From Clostridiales bacterium (GTDB lineage Bacteria > Bacillota > Clostridia > Christensenellales > Borkfalkiaceae): a DNA stretch of 64,000 bases. The notes under the pieces are model-generated. The model ran no database searches, had not been told where the DNA came from, and was given only the letters and a program-made list of their open reading frames with translations. The position numbers were made by a program, and so were the translations under genes. The DNA lies in the NCBI GenBank assembly GCA_022508285.1, contig JAFLVN010000001.1, positions 124,001 through 188,000 on the forward strand. Reading direction: 5' to 3'. This document shows positions 1 to 7,233 of this stretch, one piece after another (position 1 is the first letter of the stretch; the number at the start of each line of letters is the position of its first letter).

Positions 1-28
1 TGAAAAACTGAATTAAGGAGTTAAAACT

Positions 29-1534
29 ATGAAAACAGCAGTAATTTATGCCCGTTATTCAAGCGACAGTCAAACAGAGCAGTCCATTGAGGGGCAATTG
101 AGAGTATGTGAGGACTACGCAAGAAACAACGACATACTCATTTTAGATACTTACATAGACCGAGCGATGACGGGAACGAATGACAACCGTCCCGACTTCC
201 AGCGAATGTTAAAGAACAGCAGTCGCCGTGAATGGAACTATGTTTTAGTTTATAAGTTTGATAGGTTCAGCCGTAACAAATACGAAACGGCAGTACACAA
301 AAAGACCTTGAAAGACAACGGCACGAAAGTTATATCCGCTACCGAGTTTGTACCCGATACACCCGAAGGCATTATACTTGAAAGTATGCTTGAAGGTTAT
401 GCGGAATACTATTCGGCAGAGCTTTCTCAAAAGGTTAAGCGTGGTATGAAAGAAACCCGATTAAAAGGTTATTTTCAAGGTGGAACAATACTATACGGTT
501 ATAAGGTTGAGAACAGAAAGATTGTTATAGATGATTATCAATCCGAAGTCGTAAAATATATGTATGAACAATATTCAATAGGCGTATATGTTAAAGACAT
601 TATCAAAGATTTAACCTCAAAAGGTATTTACTACTACGGAAAGCCTTTTGTAACCAATACCGTTTATAAAATCTTAAAGAACGAGCGATATTCGGGCGTT
701 TACCACTACAACGGCGAAACATTCAACAACATTTATCCGCAGATAGTACCGCAGGACATTTTCGATAAGGTTCGTGCAAAGGTGATTAAAAACCAATACG
801 GAAAGAATTGCGTTGAAACGGTATTCCTATTGCGACATAAAATGAAATGCGGATATTGCGGACAAAGTATAGTTGCCGAGAGCGGAACTTCGCAGAACGG
901 CGAAAAGAAATACTATTACAAGTGCAGAGGTCGCAAGGCAAGAGTAAACGATTGCAACAAAGCTCCTATCCGTAAAGACCTATTTGAAAATATGGTACTC
1001 GACTTTGTACACGAAGTATTGAGCAGTCCTCAAAAGATAACCGAGATTGTAAACGGCTTAATAAATTTTCAAGAAAAGCTATCGCAGGATAACACGGTTT
1101 TGAATTTACTTATAAGAGAAAAACGCAGTACCGACGCATCTATTCAGAACATAATGTGCGCCATTGAAAAAGGCGTGATTACAAACACCACGACAAAGCG
1201 ATTAAAAGAGCTTGAAGAAATGCAGGAAAATTTAGAGCGGCAGATTATCATTGAAAGAGGTAAGACGGCAATTAAAGTTTCCAAAGAGCAAATACGAGAA
1301 TTCTTTGAACAGGCTTTAACACTCGAACCGCAAATACTCATCAACTACTTAATAAAAGAAATAGTGCTGTTTGACGATAGAATTGACATCTACTTCAACA
1401 GCCCCATAAGAACGAGTCCCGACCACAATGGTCGGGGCTTTTCCTTTTACTCGAAAATTATTAAAATTGCATATAAAGTACCGCAACGCAGGAACTTATA
1501 CAAATTGGATATTACAATAGAGATTAAGATTTAA
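29..1534 (+). CDS. Large serine recombinase (site-specific integrase/resolvase)
   Basis: Cuts and rejoins DNA at attachment sites through a serine-DNA intermediate, typically integrating or excising a mobile element. The N-terminal resolvase fold begins YARYSSDSQ, so Ser11 is the likely nucleophile with Arg9 beside it. A Recombinase domain follows (about 160-260), then a zinc ribbon with CGYCG near residue 275 and two further cysteines by 320, then a coiled-coil stretch (about 345-425). The length of 501 residues is normal for the large serine class. An AAGGAG box lies upstream of the ATG. The rest of its element lies to the left, outside the window. It is a different recombinase class from the tyrosine integrase at 2316, so two mobile elements abut here. 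Confidence 0.95.
   Translation: MKTAVIYARYSSDSQTEQSIEGQLRVCEDYARNNDILILDTYIDRAMTGTNDNRPDFQRMLKNSSRREWNYVLVYKFDRFSRNKYETAVHKKTLKDNGTKVISATEFVPDTPEGIILESMLEGYAEYYSAELSQKVKRGMKETRLKGYFQGGTILYGYKVENRKIVIDDYQSEVVKYMYEQYSIGVYVKDIIKDLTSKGIYYYGKPFVTNTVYKILKNERYSGVYHYNGETFNNIYPQIVPQDIFDKVRAKVIKNQYGKNCVETVFLLRHKMKCGYCGQSIVAESGTSQNGEKKYYYKCRGRKARVNDCNKAPIRKDLFENMVLDFVHEVLSSPQKITEIVNGLINFQEKLSQDNTVLNLLIREKRSTDASIQNIMCAIEKGVITNTTTKRLKELEEMQENLERQIIIERGKTAIKVSKEQIREFFEQALTLEPQILINYLIKEIVLFDDRIDIYFNSPIRTSPDHNGRGFSFYSKIIKIAYKVPQRRNLYKLDITIEIKI
1415..1450 (+). other. Terminator-like hairpin inside recombinase 3' coding end
   Basis: CCCGACCA and TGGTCGGG (1418-1425 / 1429-1436) form an 8-bp stem, extended by AG/CT, with a CAA loop and a T-rich tail. 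It lies about 100 bases before the recombinase stop, so it is either a coding coincidence of the conserved C-terminal segment or a partial terminator. Confidence 0.35.
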
Positions 1535-1564
1535 AAACGGCTAATTTATTCCACAGTCCGCTTG

Positions 1565-1676
1565 ACACGAGCCTCTTGGGGGTGTGTTGGCAAGGCAAAG
1601 AGCCAAGCCAATAGCCCACAAGGGGCTTTTATTTTGCCGTTGGCAAGGGGTAGCCTAACACACCCCTATCTCGTGT
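1565..1676. repeat. Long inverted repeat after the recombinase, with inner terminator
   Basis: ACACGAG (1565-1571) pairs with CTCGTGT (1670-1676) and GGGGTGTGTT (1579-1588) pairs with AACACACCCC (1657-1666). Nested inside is AGCCC/GGGCT (1613-1617 / 1623-1627) followed by TTTTATTTT, a plausible terminator for the recombinase. The outer pairing could be a structured RNA or a recombination site at the end of the serine-recombinase element. Confidence 0.6.
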
Positions 1677-1727
1677 AAAGCGGCTTTTGCGGCATAAAGA
1701 AGCCGTTATTACTGACTTTGAAAGGCA

Positions 1728-1772
1728 AAAAAAGAGAAGAGCCTAAACCGAAAGTAGTTCGATTTAGGTTCT
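1728..1772 (-). terminator. Terminator of tRNA-Ala
   Basis: On the minus strand, directly after the CCA end, AACCTAAATCGAA pairs with TTCGGTTTAGGCT and a CTTCTCTTTTTTT tract follows. The same hairpin family (AGAACCTAAATCGAA) follows the displaced tRNA-Val 3' end at 17016, so it is the house terminator of tRNA genes here. Confidence 0.8.
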
Positions 1773-1775
1773 TCT

Positions 1776-1851
1776 TGGTGGAGCTAAGGGGAGTCGAACC
1801 CCTGACCTTTTGAATGCCATTCAAACGCGCTACCAACTGCGCTATAACCCC
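1776..1851 (-). tRNA. tRNA-Ala(GGC)
   Basis: A 76-nt cloverleaf with encoded CCA. Acceptor GGGGTTA pairs with TAGCTCC, the D stem is GCGC/GCGC, the anticodon stem TTTGA/TCAAA encloses loop ATGGCAT (anticodon GGC), and the T stem AGGGG/CCCCT encloses TTCGACT. It decodes GCC/GCU alanine codons. Confidence 0.97.
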
Positions 1852-1995
1852 ATTTTTTTTATATTTCATCTTGCTTTGGAGGTCACAATACGAATGACAT
1901 TGCGCCTTGTCGTAGGAACTCCTCCAAGGCGACTGCAATTTTGCGGACAAGCCGCAAAGCGTCGCTTTTTGCAAAGCTCGCACAAACGTTGCTTG

Positions 1996-2015
1996 CAACT
2001 GCGCTATAACCCCAT
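1996..2015 (-). repeat. Duplicated 5' fragment of tRNA-Ala
   Basis: Twenty bases (GGGGTTATAGCGCAGTTG plus the preceding AT, minus strand) repeat exactly the 5' end of tRNA-Ala at 1834-1853. This fragment, not the complete tRNA, sits at the right distance from the promoter at 2025-2054. About 145 nt of hairpin-rich leader separates it from the intact tRNA. It probably marks a partial tandem duplication or an old insertion. Confidence 0.7.
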
Positions 2016-2024
2016 AGCATACAC

Positions 2025-2054
2025 ATAATAAAGCCTTTTTATTAAATTTGTCAA
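2025..2054 (-). promoter_or_regulatory. Promoter of the tRNA-Ala unit
   Basis: On the minus strand TTGACA (2049-2054) and TATTAT (2025-2030) are 18 bases apart, about 10 bases upstream of the tRNA-Ala 5' fragment. Confidence 0.65.
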
Positions 2055-2114
2055 TTATTTTGTGGCTACCGCCGCAAAATTGAGTGTTCGATTGGCAATC
2101 AGGCGCAAAAATGC

Positions 2115-2143
2115 TTGATTTATGAAAGAAATTTTGATATGAT
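2115..2143 (+). promoter_or_regulatory. Promoter of tRNA-Val
   Basis: TTGATT (2115-2120), a 17-base spacer and TATGAT (2138-2143), ending ten bases before the mature tRNA 5' end at 2154. Confidence 0.8.
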
Positions 2144-2153
2144 ATCATCGTTC

Positions 2154-2231
<78 letters not shown>

Positions 2232-2243
2232 AACCGCATTTTT

Positions 2244-2275
2244 GCCCGTATTTTTGCAGAATACGGGCTTTTTTC
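2244..2275 (+). terminator. Element-borne terminator for tRNA-Val
   Basis: GCCCGTATT (2244-2252) pairs with AATACGGGC (2260-2268) and is followed by TTTTTTC. It lies 13 bases after the CCA end, inside the element, and replaces the original terminator now at 17016. Confidence 0.85.
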
Positions 2276-2315
2276 TTGCAGTTTTTCACCTTTAACGCCT
2301 CGAAATTACCGCTTT

Positions 2316-3380
2316 TTAGCTGTTTTCAGTGTCAAAAAAAGTGTCAAAACAGCCACGAACGCTATCCGAAAAGGCATTAACGTAGTGCGATTGCGCTTCC
2401 GTATACTTATTTTGAGTAATGTCAAGTTTCGCATGGCCCATTAAATATTGCTTCACCTTGGGCGGAATCCCTGCCTCTTCGAGCCTGTCGGAGAACGTAT
2501 GCCGCAAAACATGGGCCGTGACGTTGAAGCCGAGTTTGTCTGCGATTTTTTGCATTGCCAGGCGGACCGAATTATAAGTGAAAGGAAAGAGTAAGTCAGC
2601 CTTCGCCGCCTTCAGTTCGTCGCATAAGCTCTGAGGCAATGGCAGCACTCGAAATGCAGCTCTCGTCTTCGGTGGCTGTTCTATACGTTCACCTCGGATA
2701 AAAACAACGTCCTTCGTTACCGCAAGAGTGCATTTATCGAAGTCCACGTCGGTCTTGTAAAGTGCAAGCGCTTCTCCGATGCGTACACCTGTTGCAAGGA
2801 CCAGGCGAAAAAGCAAAGAGTATTTGCTGTTCACCGTCTCCCTCAAAAAGATTTCCTGCTGCTCAGGCGTGAGCCCGTCGACATGATTATCCTGGTGCTT
2901 TTTTAATTCCAGGTTGTCGCAGGGGTTGACTTTAATCAGCCCGCTTTTTAGCGCTTTCGTGAAGATCTGATTGAGGTTCACCTTGCACTTATTCCGTGAG
3001 TTCGGCGATTTAATCGAAAGCAATAGCGCCTGCACCTGGTCCGTCGTTATTTTTGTAATTTGAACGTCTGCAAACTTAGCAAGCGCCGGCTTTAACGTGT
3101 CGACAATATTTACAATCGAAGACGGCTTAAGGTTCGGCTTTTTATAAAGCTCGAGCCATTTTTCATAAAACGCTCCGAAAGTAACGGCCTGTTTGCCGTT
3201 AATCCTTCTTTTGGTTCTCTGCACCCCCTTTAAATAGTCGCTGATTTTTTCCGCCACTTCTTCACGGCTCTTGCCGTAAAAATACTTCGGCCGCCCCTCT
3301 TCGGTTAAAACATAACCCTGGAAGCGACCGTCCTTGCGTGGCTTGGAGTTTATCGAAACTCCCGAAACGTCTATAAGCAT
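2316..3380 (-). CDS. Tyrosine recombinase / integrase of the tRNA-Val element
   Basis: Integrates and excises the surrounding element at the tRNA-Val 3' end. From the ATG chosen here (354 residues) the catalytic set is complete: Arg200 (TGVRIGEAL), Lys238, His290-x-x-Arg293 (HVLRH), His316 (LMGH) and Tyr326 (QNKYTEAQ). Residues 1-60 resemble an AP2-like arm-binding domain and 65-150 a SAM-like core-binding domain. A TTG start 27 bases upstream is also open, but GGAGGGG stands the right distance before the ATG at 3380. The gene reads toward attL, 85 bases away, as is usual for tRNA-targeted integrases. Confidence 0.95.
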   Translation of the reverse strand: MLIDVSGVSINSKPRKDGRFQGYVLTEEGRPKYFYGKSREEVAEKISDYLKGVQRTKRRINGKQAVTFGAFYEKWLELYKKPNLKPSSIVNIVDTLKPALAKFADVQITKITTDQVQALLLSIKSPNSRNKCKVNLNQIFTKALKSGLIKVNPCDNLELKKHQDNHVDGLTPEQQEIFLRETVNSKYSLLFRLVLATGVRIGEALALYKTDVDFDKCTLAVTKDVVFIRGERIEQPPKTRAAFRVLPLPQSLCDELKAAKADLLFPFTYNSVRLAMQKIADKLGFNVTAHVLRHTFSDRLEEAGIPPKVKQYLMGHAKLDITQNKYTEAQSHYVNAFSDSVRGCFDTFFDTENS

Positions 3381-3445
3381 TTGTTGCCCCTCCGTCGGAG
3401 TGGTCAAAGCATCGCCGTTGTTACTGTTGCCGCTGATCTCATTAG

Positions 3446-3622
3446 TTAAAACCCCTGGGAAATATAAAATTTTCTCAGGGGGATTTTTTTTAGTTCAGAA
3501 TTACCGTGCGTATTGTCGACGGTAATTCGCAGTTGTGGAAGCTCCTCGCTGAGCTCGCCGTAGAGCATGTTTATCTCTGCGCCGATGCGGGCAAGCCTCT
3601 CTAACAGTTCTCTTGTGTGCAT
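3446..3622 (-). CDS. Small hypothetical protein, 58 residues
   Basis: An ATG preceded by AAAGGAGAAA opens a 58-codon frame rich in Glu and Leu at its N-terminal half (HTRELLERLARIGAEINMLY), suggesting an amphipathic helix. It lies directly upstream of the integrase, on the same strand, 65 bases from the integrase ATG, and could be cotranscribed with it. A position next to int would suit an excisionase or a small regulator, but no known fold is recognised. The last codons run through a CCCCTGGGAAA...CTCAGGGGG inverted repeat. Confidence 0.6.
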   Translation of the reverse strand: MHTRELLERLARIGAEINMLYGELSEELPQLRITVDNTHGNSELKKIPLRKFYISQGF

Positions 3623-3720
3623 ATAAAATTTTCTCCTTTCGGCAAATGCGCCTACGGGGGAATTTTATATTATAAATTACTTTAGTTCTTAATCAATTTT
3701 TAGCGTAAAAATTGATTATT

Positions 3721-4050
3721 TTAATTCAAAAGCCATAAATTACCGCAATTTCGGCATATTGCCTGTACGTGGGTTCTACTTTCAATGACGATGATGCAGA
3801 TTATTGAAGTAATTATTCCAGTTCCAAATAAAAAGCCTAAAAGAGCTATAATTCCTCTTGCTTCATAAAATCCCAATAATACAATTGCGAAAATACATAA
3901 AAGTGGAAATAAAGTAGCAGTAATAGCCAGGCTTATTCTTGCCCCCAGGCATTTATGATATTCTGTTACAAAAGCAATTTCTTTGCTTCCGCATTTTGGG
4001 CAGATTATAGCCATATAGCGTGGGTTCGTGTTCATTTCGGAATTATCCAT
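3721..4050 (-). CDS. Zinc-ribbon membrane protein, hypothetical
   Basis: A 109-residue protein with an N-terminal CPKCGSKE half-ribbon (about residues 18-25), two hydrophobic segments (about 38-62 and 68-92) and a C-terminal CRNCGNLW half-ribbon. The two cysteine pairs flank a membrane hairpin, so both would lie on the same, probably cytoplasmic, face and could form one zinc site. It lies between the integrase group and the XRE repressor on the same strand, in the position where temperate elements often carry host-altering genes. Function unknown. Confidence 0.7.
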   Translation of the reverse strand: MDNSEMNTNPRYMAIICPKCGSKEIAFVTEYHKCLGARISLAITATLFPLLCIFAIVLLGFYEARGIIALLGFLFGTGIITSIICIIVIESRTHVQAICRNCGNLWLLN

Positions 4051-4068
4051 TTTATTACCCCGTAAATC

Positions 4069-4443
4069 TTATGAAATATTTTTTTTATTACCTTGCGCTG
4101 CTCCCGATGAGGCGAGCAGCGTTTTTATTGTGTCCTGCACAAGCTTCTGACATGAAGGATTAAGCTGACGGTAATCGGCGATAATGTTCTGCTCGGCTTT
4201 CGAGTATATAGGCGCTGGTGAGCTGAACTGCTTTGCCCCCCACTCCGTTTCGAGCCCGAGAAGATAATCAGCAGATACACCAAAATAATTTGCATATAAA
4301 ATCAATGTCGGAGAACTCGGCTCACGTTTGCCAAGTTCTAAATGACCTATTCCGGCAGCACTAATACCGATTTTCTCTGCAAGTTGCATCTGAGAAAGTC
4401 CTTGCTCCTCTCGTAAATATTTAGCAACATCTGCAAAACTCAT
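4069..4443 (-). CDS. XRE/CI-type repressor
   Basis: A 124-residue DNA-binding protein with an N-terminal helix-turn-helix (about residues 5-62; LSQMQLAEKIGISAAGIGHL) typical of Cro/CI-family regulators. It is followed by a short tail without a recognisable LexA-like peptidase or ImmA-type partner. It is divergent from the early operon starting at 4622, and palindromes lie around the early promoter at 4496-4524. It is likely the switch keeping the element quiescent. AAGGAG lies 11 bases before the ATG. Confidence 0.88.
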   Translation of the reverse strand: MSFADVAKYLREEQGLSQMQLAEKIGISAAGIGHLELGKREPSSPTLILYANYFGVSADYLLGLETEWGAKQFSSPAPIYSKAEQNIIADYRQLNPSCQKLVQDTIKTLLASSGAAQGNKKNIS

Positions 4444-4485
4444 TGAATTTTCAACTCCTTTTGAAAATTTTAATAAAAAAATTAT

Positions 4486-4556
4486 ACATCTGTTGTTGAC
4501 AACTCCAAATGTATGTGATATTATTTGAGCGACTACGAATGTAGTTAAAAACTACA
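4486..4556 (+). promoter_or_regulatory. Early promoter and candidate repressor operators
   Basis: TTGACA (4496-4501), 17-base spacer and TATTAT (4519-4524) form a near-consensus promoter for the rightward genes. GTTGTTGACAAC overlaps the -35 box. CTACGAATGTAG and GTAGTTAAAAACTAC lie just downstream of the -10. On the opposite strand TATAAT near 4483 could start the repressor gene, so the palindromes sit between two divergent starts. Confidence 0.75.
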
Positions 4557-4621
4557 ATTGTATTATTTTCAATAGAAACCGCCTCGGAGTCCAACTCCGA
4601 AGCGACAGCGAGGGGTTAAGC

Positions 4622-4828
4622 ATGTCAGAAGAAATTAGGAAAGAGTGCAAAAAACAGCTTGATATCTGTGATATGAGCCTGCGCATTTCTACACTTGAGA
4701 AGAATGTTGCTTTATTTAGCAATATCGCAAGAGGTTATTCTCCCTCTTCGGAAGAATTGAAAACGGCCCTGCGGAGTTCTATAAAAGAGCTCTGCAGGGC
4801 TGTCTGTGATTTCGTAGATAGTTTTTAA
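4622..4828 (+). CDS. Hypothetical early protein, 68 residues
   Basis: First gene right of the divergent promoter, the position of cro or a small early regulator in temperate elements. The 68-residue sequence is helical and charged (KECKKQLDICDMSLRISTLE, then a C-terminal SSIKELCRAVCDFVDSF helix) and has no helix-turn-helix that I can see. GAGGGG precedes the ATG. A strong terminator follows immediately, so it may be a monocistronic early transcript. Function not recognised. Confidence 0.65.
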   Translation: MSEEIRKECKKQLDICDMSLRISTLEKNVALFSNIARGYSPSSEELKTALRSSIKELCRAVCDFVDSF

Positions 4829-4880
4829 GCGGCAAAGTAGAACAGTAAAAAAAACTGCTCTACTTTGCCGCTTCTTTTTT
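4829..4880 (+). terminator. Strong intrinsic terminator
   Basis: An 18-base arm GCGGCAAAGTAGAACAGT, seven A loop, the complementary arm with one mismatch, then TTCTTTTTT. It ends the transcript of the 68-residue gene. Confidence 0.93.
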
Positions 4881-4888
4881 ACTCATAC

Positions 4889-5064
4889 ACGCAATGGCAT
4901 TAGTTGACCTCTCGAGAATCGGAGTAGGCTTGCGGCGGGAACTGCCACCCCACCGCAGCCGAAACGGTTCTAATGGATCCATTGCTGATATGCCGGCGGG
5001 CGGGTGATTGCCCGTGAGCTGGCTTTTAATCCTATCGCCCCGCTTCGGCGGGGTTGGATAGGAA
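4889..5064 (+). ncRNA. Candidate compact structured RNA in element early region
   Basis: About 175 nt without a gene fold neatly. CAATGGCATTAG (4892-4903) pairs with CTAATG (4970-4975) and CCATTG (4979-4984) leaving a GAT bulge. Inside it GGCTTGCGG (4927-4935) pairs with CCGCAGCC (4953-4960). Then GCCGGC/GCTGGC (4992-4997 / 5018-5023) encloses CGGG/CCCG. Last is CCTATC-CCCCGC-TTCG-GCGGGG-GATAGG (5031-5062) with a UUCG tetraloop, which favours the + strand. A hairpin with T tract follows at 5078. It could be a stand-alone small RNA or a leader controlling the next genes. Its size and ornateness recall classes such as raiA RNA, a name I offer only as a hypothesis. Confidence 0.65.
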
Positions 5065-5077
5065 CAATCACAAACGA

Positions 5078-5108
5078 CTAATCCCCTTTGGGGTTTAGAA
5101 TATTTTTT
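5078..5108 (+). terminator. Terminator or attenuator before the middle operon
   Basis: CTAATCCCC (5078-5086) pairs with GGGGTTTAG (5090-5098) around TTT, then AATATTTTTT. It lies 15 bases before the ATG at 5123, between the structured RNA and the coding operon, so it either ends the RNA or gates the operon. Confidence 0.75.
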
Positions 5109-5122
5109 AGGTAGGATTAAAA

Positions 5123-5308
5123 ATGGAAAAACAAGAGAACTTAAAGAAAAAGTACGGCATTACAGATAAAGAGTTAAAGTATGCGGTTAACCAAATCAAA
5201 TTGGGAAATATCGCATGCAGCTGTGCCGTGCTTTGTGCATTATGCGACCTATTGGCAAATGGTGATATACAGTCAGACGAGGTGCAGCATGGAAAGATTA
5301 ACAGTTAA
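5123..5308 (+). CDS. Hypothetical protein, 61 residues
   Basis: First gene of a tightly packed run of small genes. The N-terminal half is charged and helical (EKQENLKKKYGITDKELKYA), the middle is cysteine-rich (NIACSCAVLCALCDLL) and could be membrane-associated or metal-binding. Its last 20 bases overlap the start of the next gene, indicating translational coupling. No family recognised. Confidence 0.55.
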   Translation: MEKQENLKKKYGITDKELKYAVNQIKLGNIACSCAVLCALCDLLANGDIQSDEVQHGKINS

Positions 5309-5678
5309 AACCAAGAAAGGTTGGAGATTGGTCTCTGAAGAAATGTGTGACGGCGATGATTTGGTTTTCAGTGCGATAAACCGCCTTGCCGAATTAGAGG
5401 ACAAGCTCGAAAGCGGAGAGCTGATTGACTTATCAAAACTGACAACATATCAACTCTCTGTTGGTTGCGAGGGAACAAGCTCCGAAAATTACTTTATAGA
5501 CGAGATAACTCCAGTTTTAACGCAAAGTTTGGGTATGTGGAGCGTTGAATACAAAAATCGGTTATGCGCTGACCCCGAACGAGGGGTTGGTGGGCGCACT
5601 TTGATAGGCTATTTTGCTACAAAAGAAATAGCCGAAGCCCGCTTAAAGGAATTACAGGTGCAGCATGATGAAGACTAA
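5289..5678 (+). CDS. Phage-type hypothetical protein, 129 residues
   Basis: The ATG at 5289 follows GAGGTGCAGC and overlaps the previous stop. A longer reading from 5181 exists but would lie across the upstream gene without a ribosome site. The N-terminus (MERLTVKT, then AINRLAELEDKLESG) resembles short Firmicute phage proteins that carry an 'LAELED' helix. The second half has an RLCADPER-type stretch and an EIAEARLKEL helix. It probably belongs to the early/middle phage-type block. Function unknown. Confidence 0.65.
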   Translation: MERLTVKTKKGWRLVSEEMCDGDDLVFSAINRLAELEDKLESGELIDLSKLTTYQLSVGCEGTSSENYFIDEITPVLTQSLGMWSVEYKNRLCADPERGVGGRTLIGYFATKEIAEARLKELQVQHDED

Positions 5679-6129
5679 ATTAAACTTACCGCTGCCATTG
5701 CCTTTATACCAGGGGATTGCCGTTGACGGCGAACACGCCGGAGAGATGATAGAAGGCTGCGCCTTATTCAGCATTATCGACGGTGACGAAGAAATAGCTA
5801 TTGTGCCGCCCGAGGAAGAAGCTCTCGCAGTGCCTATACGCCCGGAAACGCTCAGCATGTATATCGGCAAGGAAGATATGAACGGCAAAAACATCTTCAC
5901 CGGCTACGTTCTTAAGTATGAAGGTGAGCTTGACGGAGAGAAACTCGATACAGAATACATAATGCCGTACTGGGAGCAAAGCATATGCAGTTTCCTGCTC
6001 CATTCTTCCCAAAGCGACTTACCTGTAGATATTGATAAATATATTTCCGAGTGCGAGATTATCGGCAATATCCATGAGAACCCGGAGCTTCTGAAGCTCT
6101 TCCCGCACCTGCATGGGGGCAAGCAATGA
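5665..6129 (+). CDS. YopX-like phage protein
   Basis: A 154-residue protein whose second half matches the YopX pattern: GKEDMNGKNIFTGYVLKYEG at about 68-87 and IIGNIHENPELL near the C-terminus, the hallmark closing motif of the family. YopX proteins are small, common in Gram-positive phages and have no established biochemical role. The start overlaps the previous gene by 14 bases and the stop overlaps the next ATG (ATGA), so it is part of a coupled operon. The N-terminal 60 residues are acidic and not recognised. Confidence 0.75.
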   Translation: MMKTKLNLPLPLPLYQGIAVDGEHAGEMIEGCALFSIIDGDEEIAIVPPEEEALAVPIRPETLSMYIGKEDMNGKNIFTGYVLKYEGELDGEKLDTEYIMPYWEQSICSFLLHSSQSDLPVDIDKYISECEIIGNIHENPELLKLFPHLHGGKQ

Positions 6130-6299
6130 TAGAGCTCAACGAAATTATTGCGCAGCTTAAAGCATGCGCAACGGCTATATCTGAAGCCGGGAACGCCACC
6201 CCCTTTAAAGGTCCTCTGATTGATGCAGAATCGCACGTCAACAATGCAATCGAGCACGTTGAACGTCACGCCAGGAACGAGCAAGCGAGGGCGAATTAA
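6126..6299 (+). CDS. Small hypothetical protein, 57 residues
   Basis: The ATG overlaps the YopX-like stop as ATGA, and the frame runs 57 codons to TAA two bases before the next gene. The product is helical (MIELNEIIAQLKACATAISE at the N-terminus, then HVNNAIEHVERHARNEQ), resembling short helical phage proteins of unknown role. Tight coupling on both sides is the main support for it being real. Confidence 0.6.
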   Translation: MIELNEIIAQLKACATAISEAGNATPFKGPLIDAESHVNNAIEHVERHARNEQARAN

Positions 6300-6301
6300 C
6301 G

Positions 6302-7222
6302 ATGAAACAGTTATCTATCTTTGATAATACGGAAGAATCATTGTTAAACAAAAGCCTTAAACTCATTAAAGACTTTGAAAAAGGTGCTTTATTCCGCAAC
6401 CCTCTTGGGTTCGTAGTTGGTTACAGTGGCGGTAAAGACAGCGACGTGTTGGTTCACCTATTTCGACGTGCAGGCGTTAAGTTCTGCGTAGTGCATAACC
6501 ATACAACGCTTGATATGCCTGAAACGGTGTACTACATACGGCGAAAATTTAAAGAATGGGAATCGCAGGGCATTGACTGCAAAATCTATTATCCCCAAAT
6601 GAATTTTTGGTCGCTGTGCAAGGAAAAGAAAATGTTGCCGCTAAGGCAAACACGCTTTTGTTGTGCTGAGCTGAAGGAACGAAACGATCTTCCCGAATTA
6701 CGCTTTGCATTACGCAGCTTTGGGGTGAGAAAGGGCGAAAGTGAAAAGCGCAAATTATACCGCGACAGTATAGAAACTTACAACCGTACAGATTTTAAAG
6801 ATAAACAAAGATTTCATTTCGACAATTCAGACGACGTAAAGCAAATGGGCGCGTGCTATACAAACAATTACTTTTTTGTGAATCCGCTTGCGTACTGGAG
6901 TACCGATTATCTTTGGGACTATGTAGACGGCGAAAAGCTGGAAGTAAACCCTCTTTACAATGAAGGGTTTGACCGTATTGGGTGCATAGCTTGTCCTATG
7001 GCGGGCACTTGCGCTCGAAAACAGCAACTTGCAAGGTGGCCCAAATTTGAAAAGCGATTTATTAAGCTTGCGGACGATATAATTCAAACTCGCACCGCGC
7101 TGGGCTTACCCAATAAATACAATTTCAAGACGGGTGCAGAGTATTTCGATTTGTGGTTGAACAATGAAAAGTTATCTGCTACAGAAGAGATAAATTTATT
7201 AAACTTCGGAAAGAATGATTGA
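6302..7222 (+). CDS. PAPS-reductase family PP-loop protein
   Basis: Member of the ATP-pyrophosphatase superfamily that includes PAPS reductase, CysD and DndC. The PP-loop SGGKDS lies at 42-47 and an FCCAELKER motif at 119-127, as in PAPS/APS-reductase-like proteins. A cysteine group C228-x2-C231-x5-C237 (GCIACPMAGTC) could hold an Fe-S cluster. At 306 residues it is full length. Genes of this type are frequent in phages and plasmids, where their substrate is mostly unknown. Sulfur-based nucleic-acid modification, as with DndC, is one option, but no dnd partners are present. No cys genes are nearby, so assimilatory sulfate reduction is unlikely. Confidence 0.88.
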   Translation: MKQLSIFDNTEESLLNKSLKLIKDFEKGALFRNPLGFVVGYSGGKDSDVLVHLFRRAGVKFCVVHNHTTLDMPETVYYIRRKFKEWESQGIDCKIYYPQMNFWSLCKEKKMLPLRQTRFCCAELKERNDLPELRFALRSFGVRKGESEKRKLYRDSIETYNRTDFKDKQRFHFDNSDDVKQMGACYTNNYFFVNPLAYWSTDYLWDYVDGEKLEVNPLYNEGFDRIGCIACPMAGTCARKQQLARWPKFEKRFIKLADDIIQTRTALGLPNKYNFKTGAEYFDLWLNNEKLSATEEINLLNFGKND

Positions 7223-7233
7223 GGCATTGAGTA

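Noticed and set aside
1666..2148. A 160-codon open frame on the minus strand between the recombinase and tRNA-Val
   Set aside because: It runs through tRNA-Ala, its terminator and repeats; its sequence is tRNA-derived and has no ribosome site at a sensible start.
5181..5288. Longer start for the 129-residue protein
   Set aside because: It would overlap most of the gene at 5123; the ATG at 5289 has GAGGTG before it.
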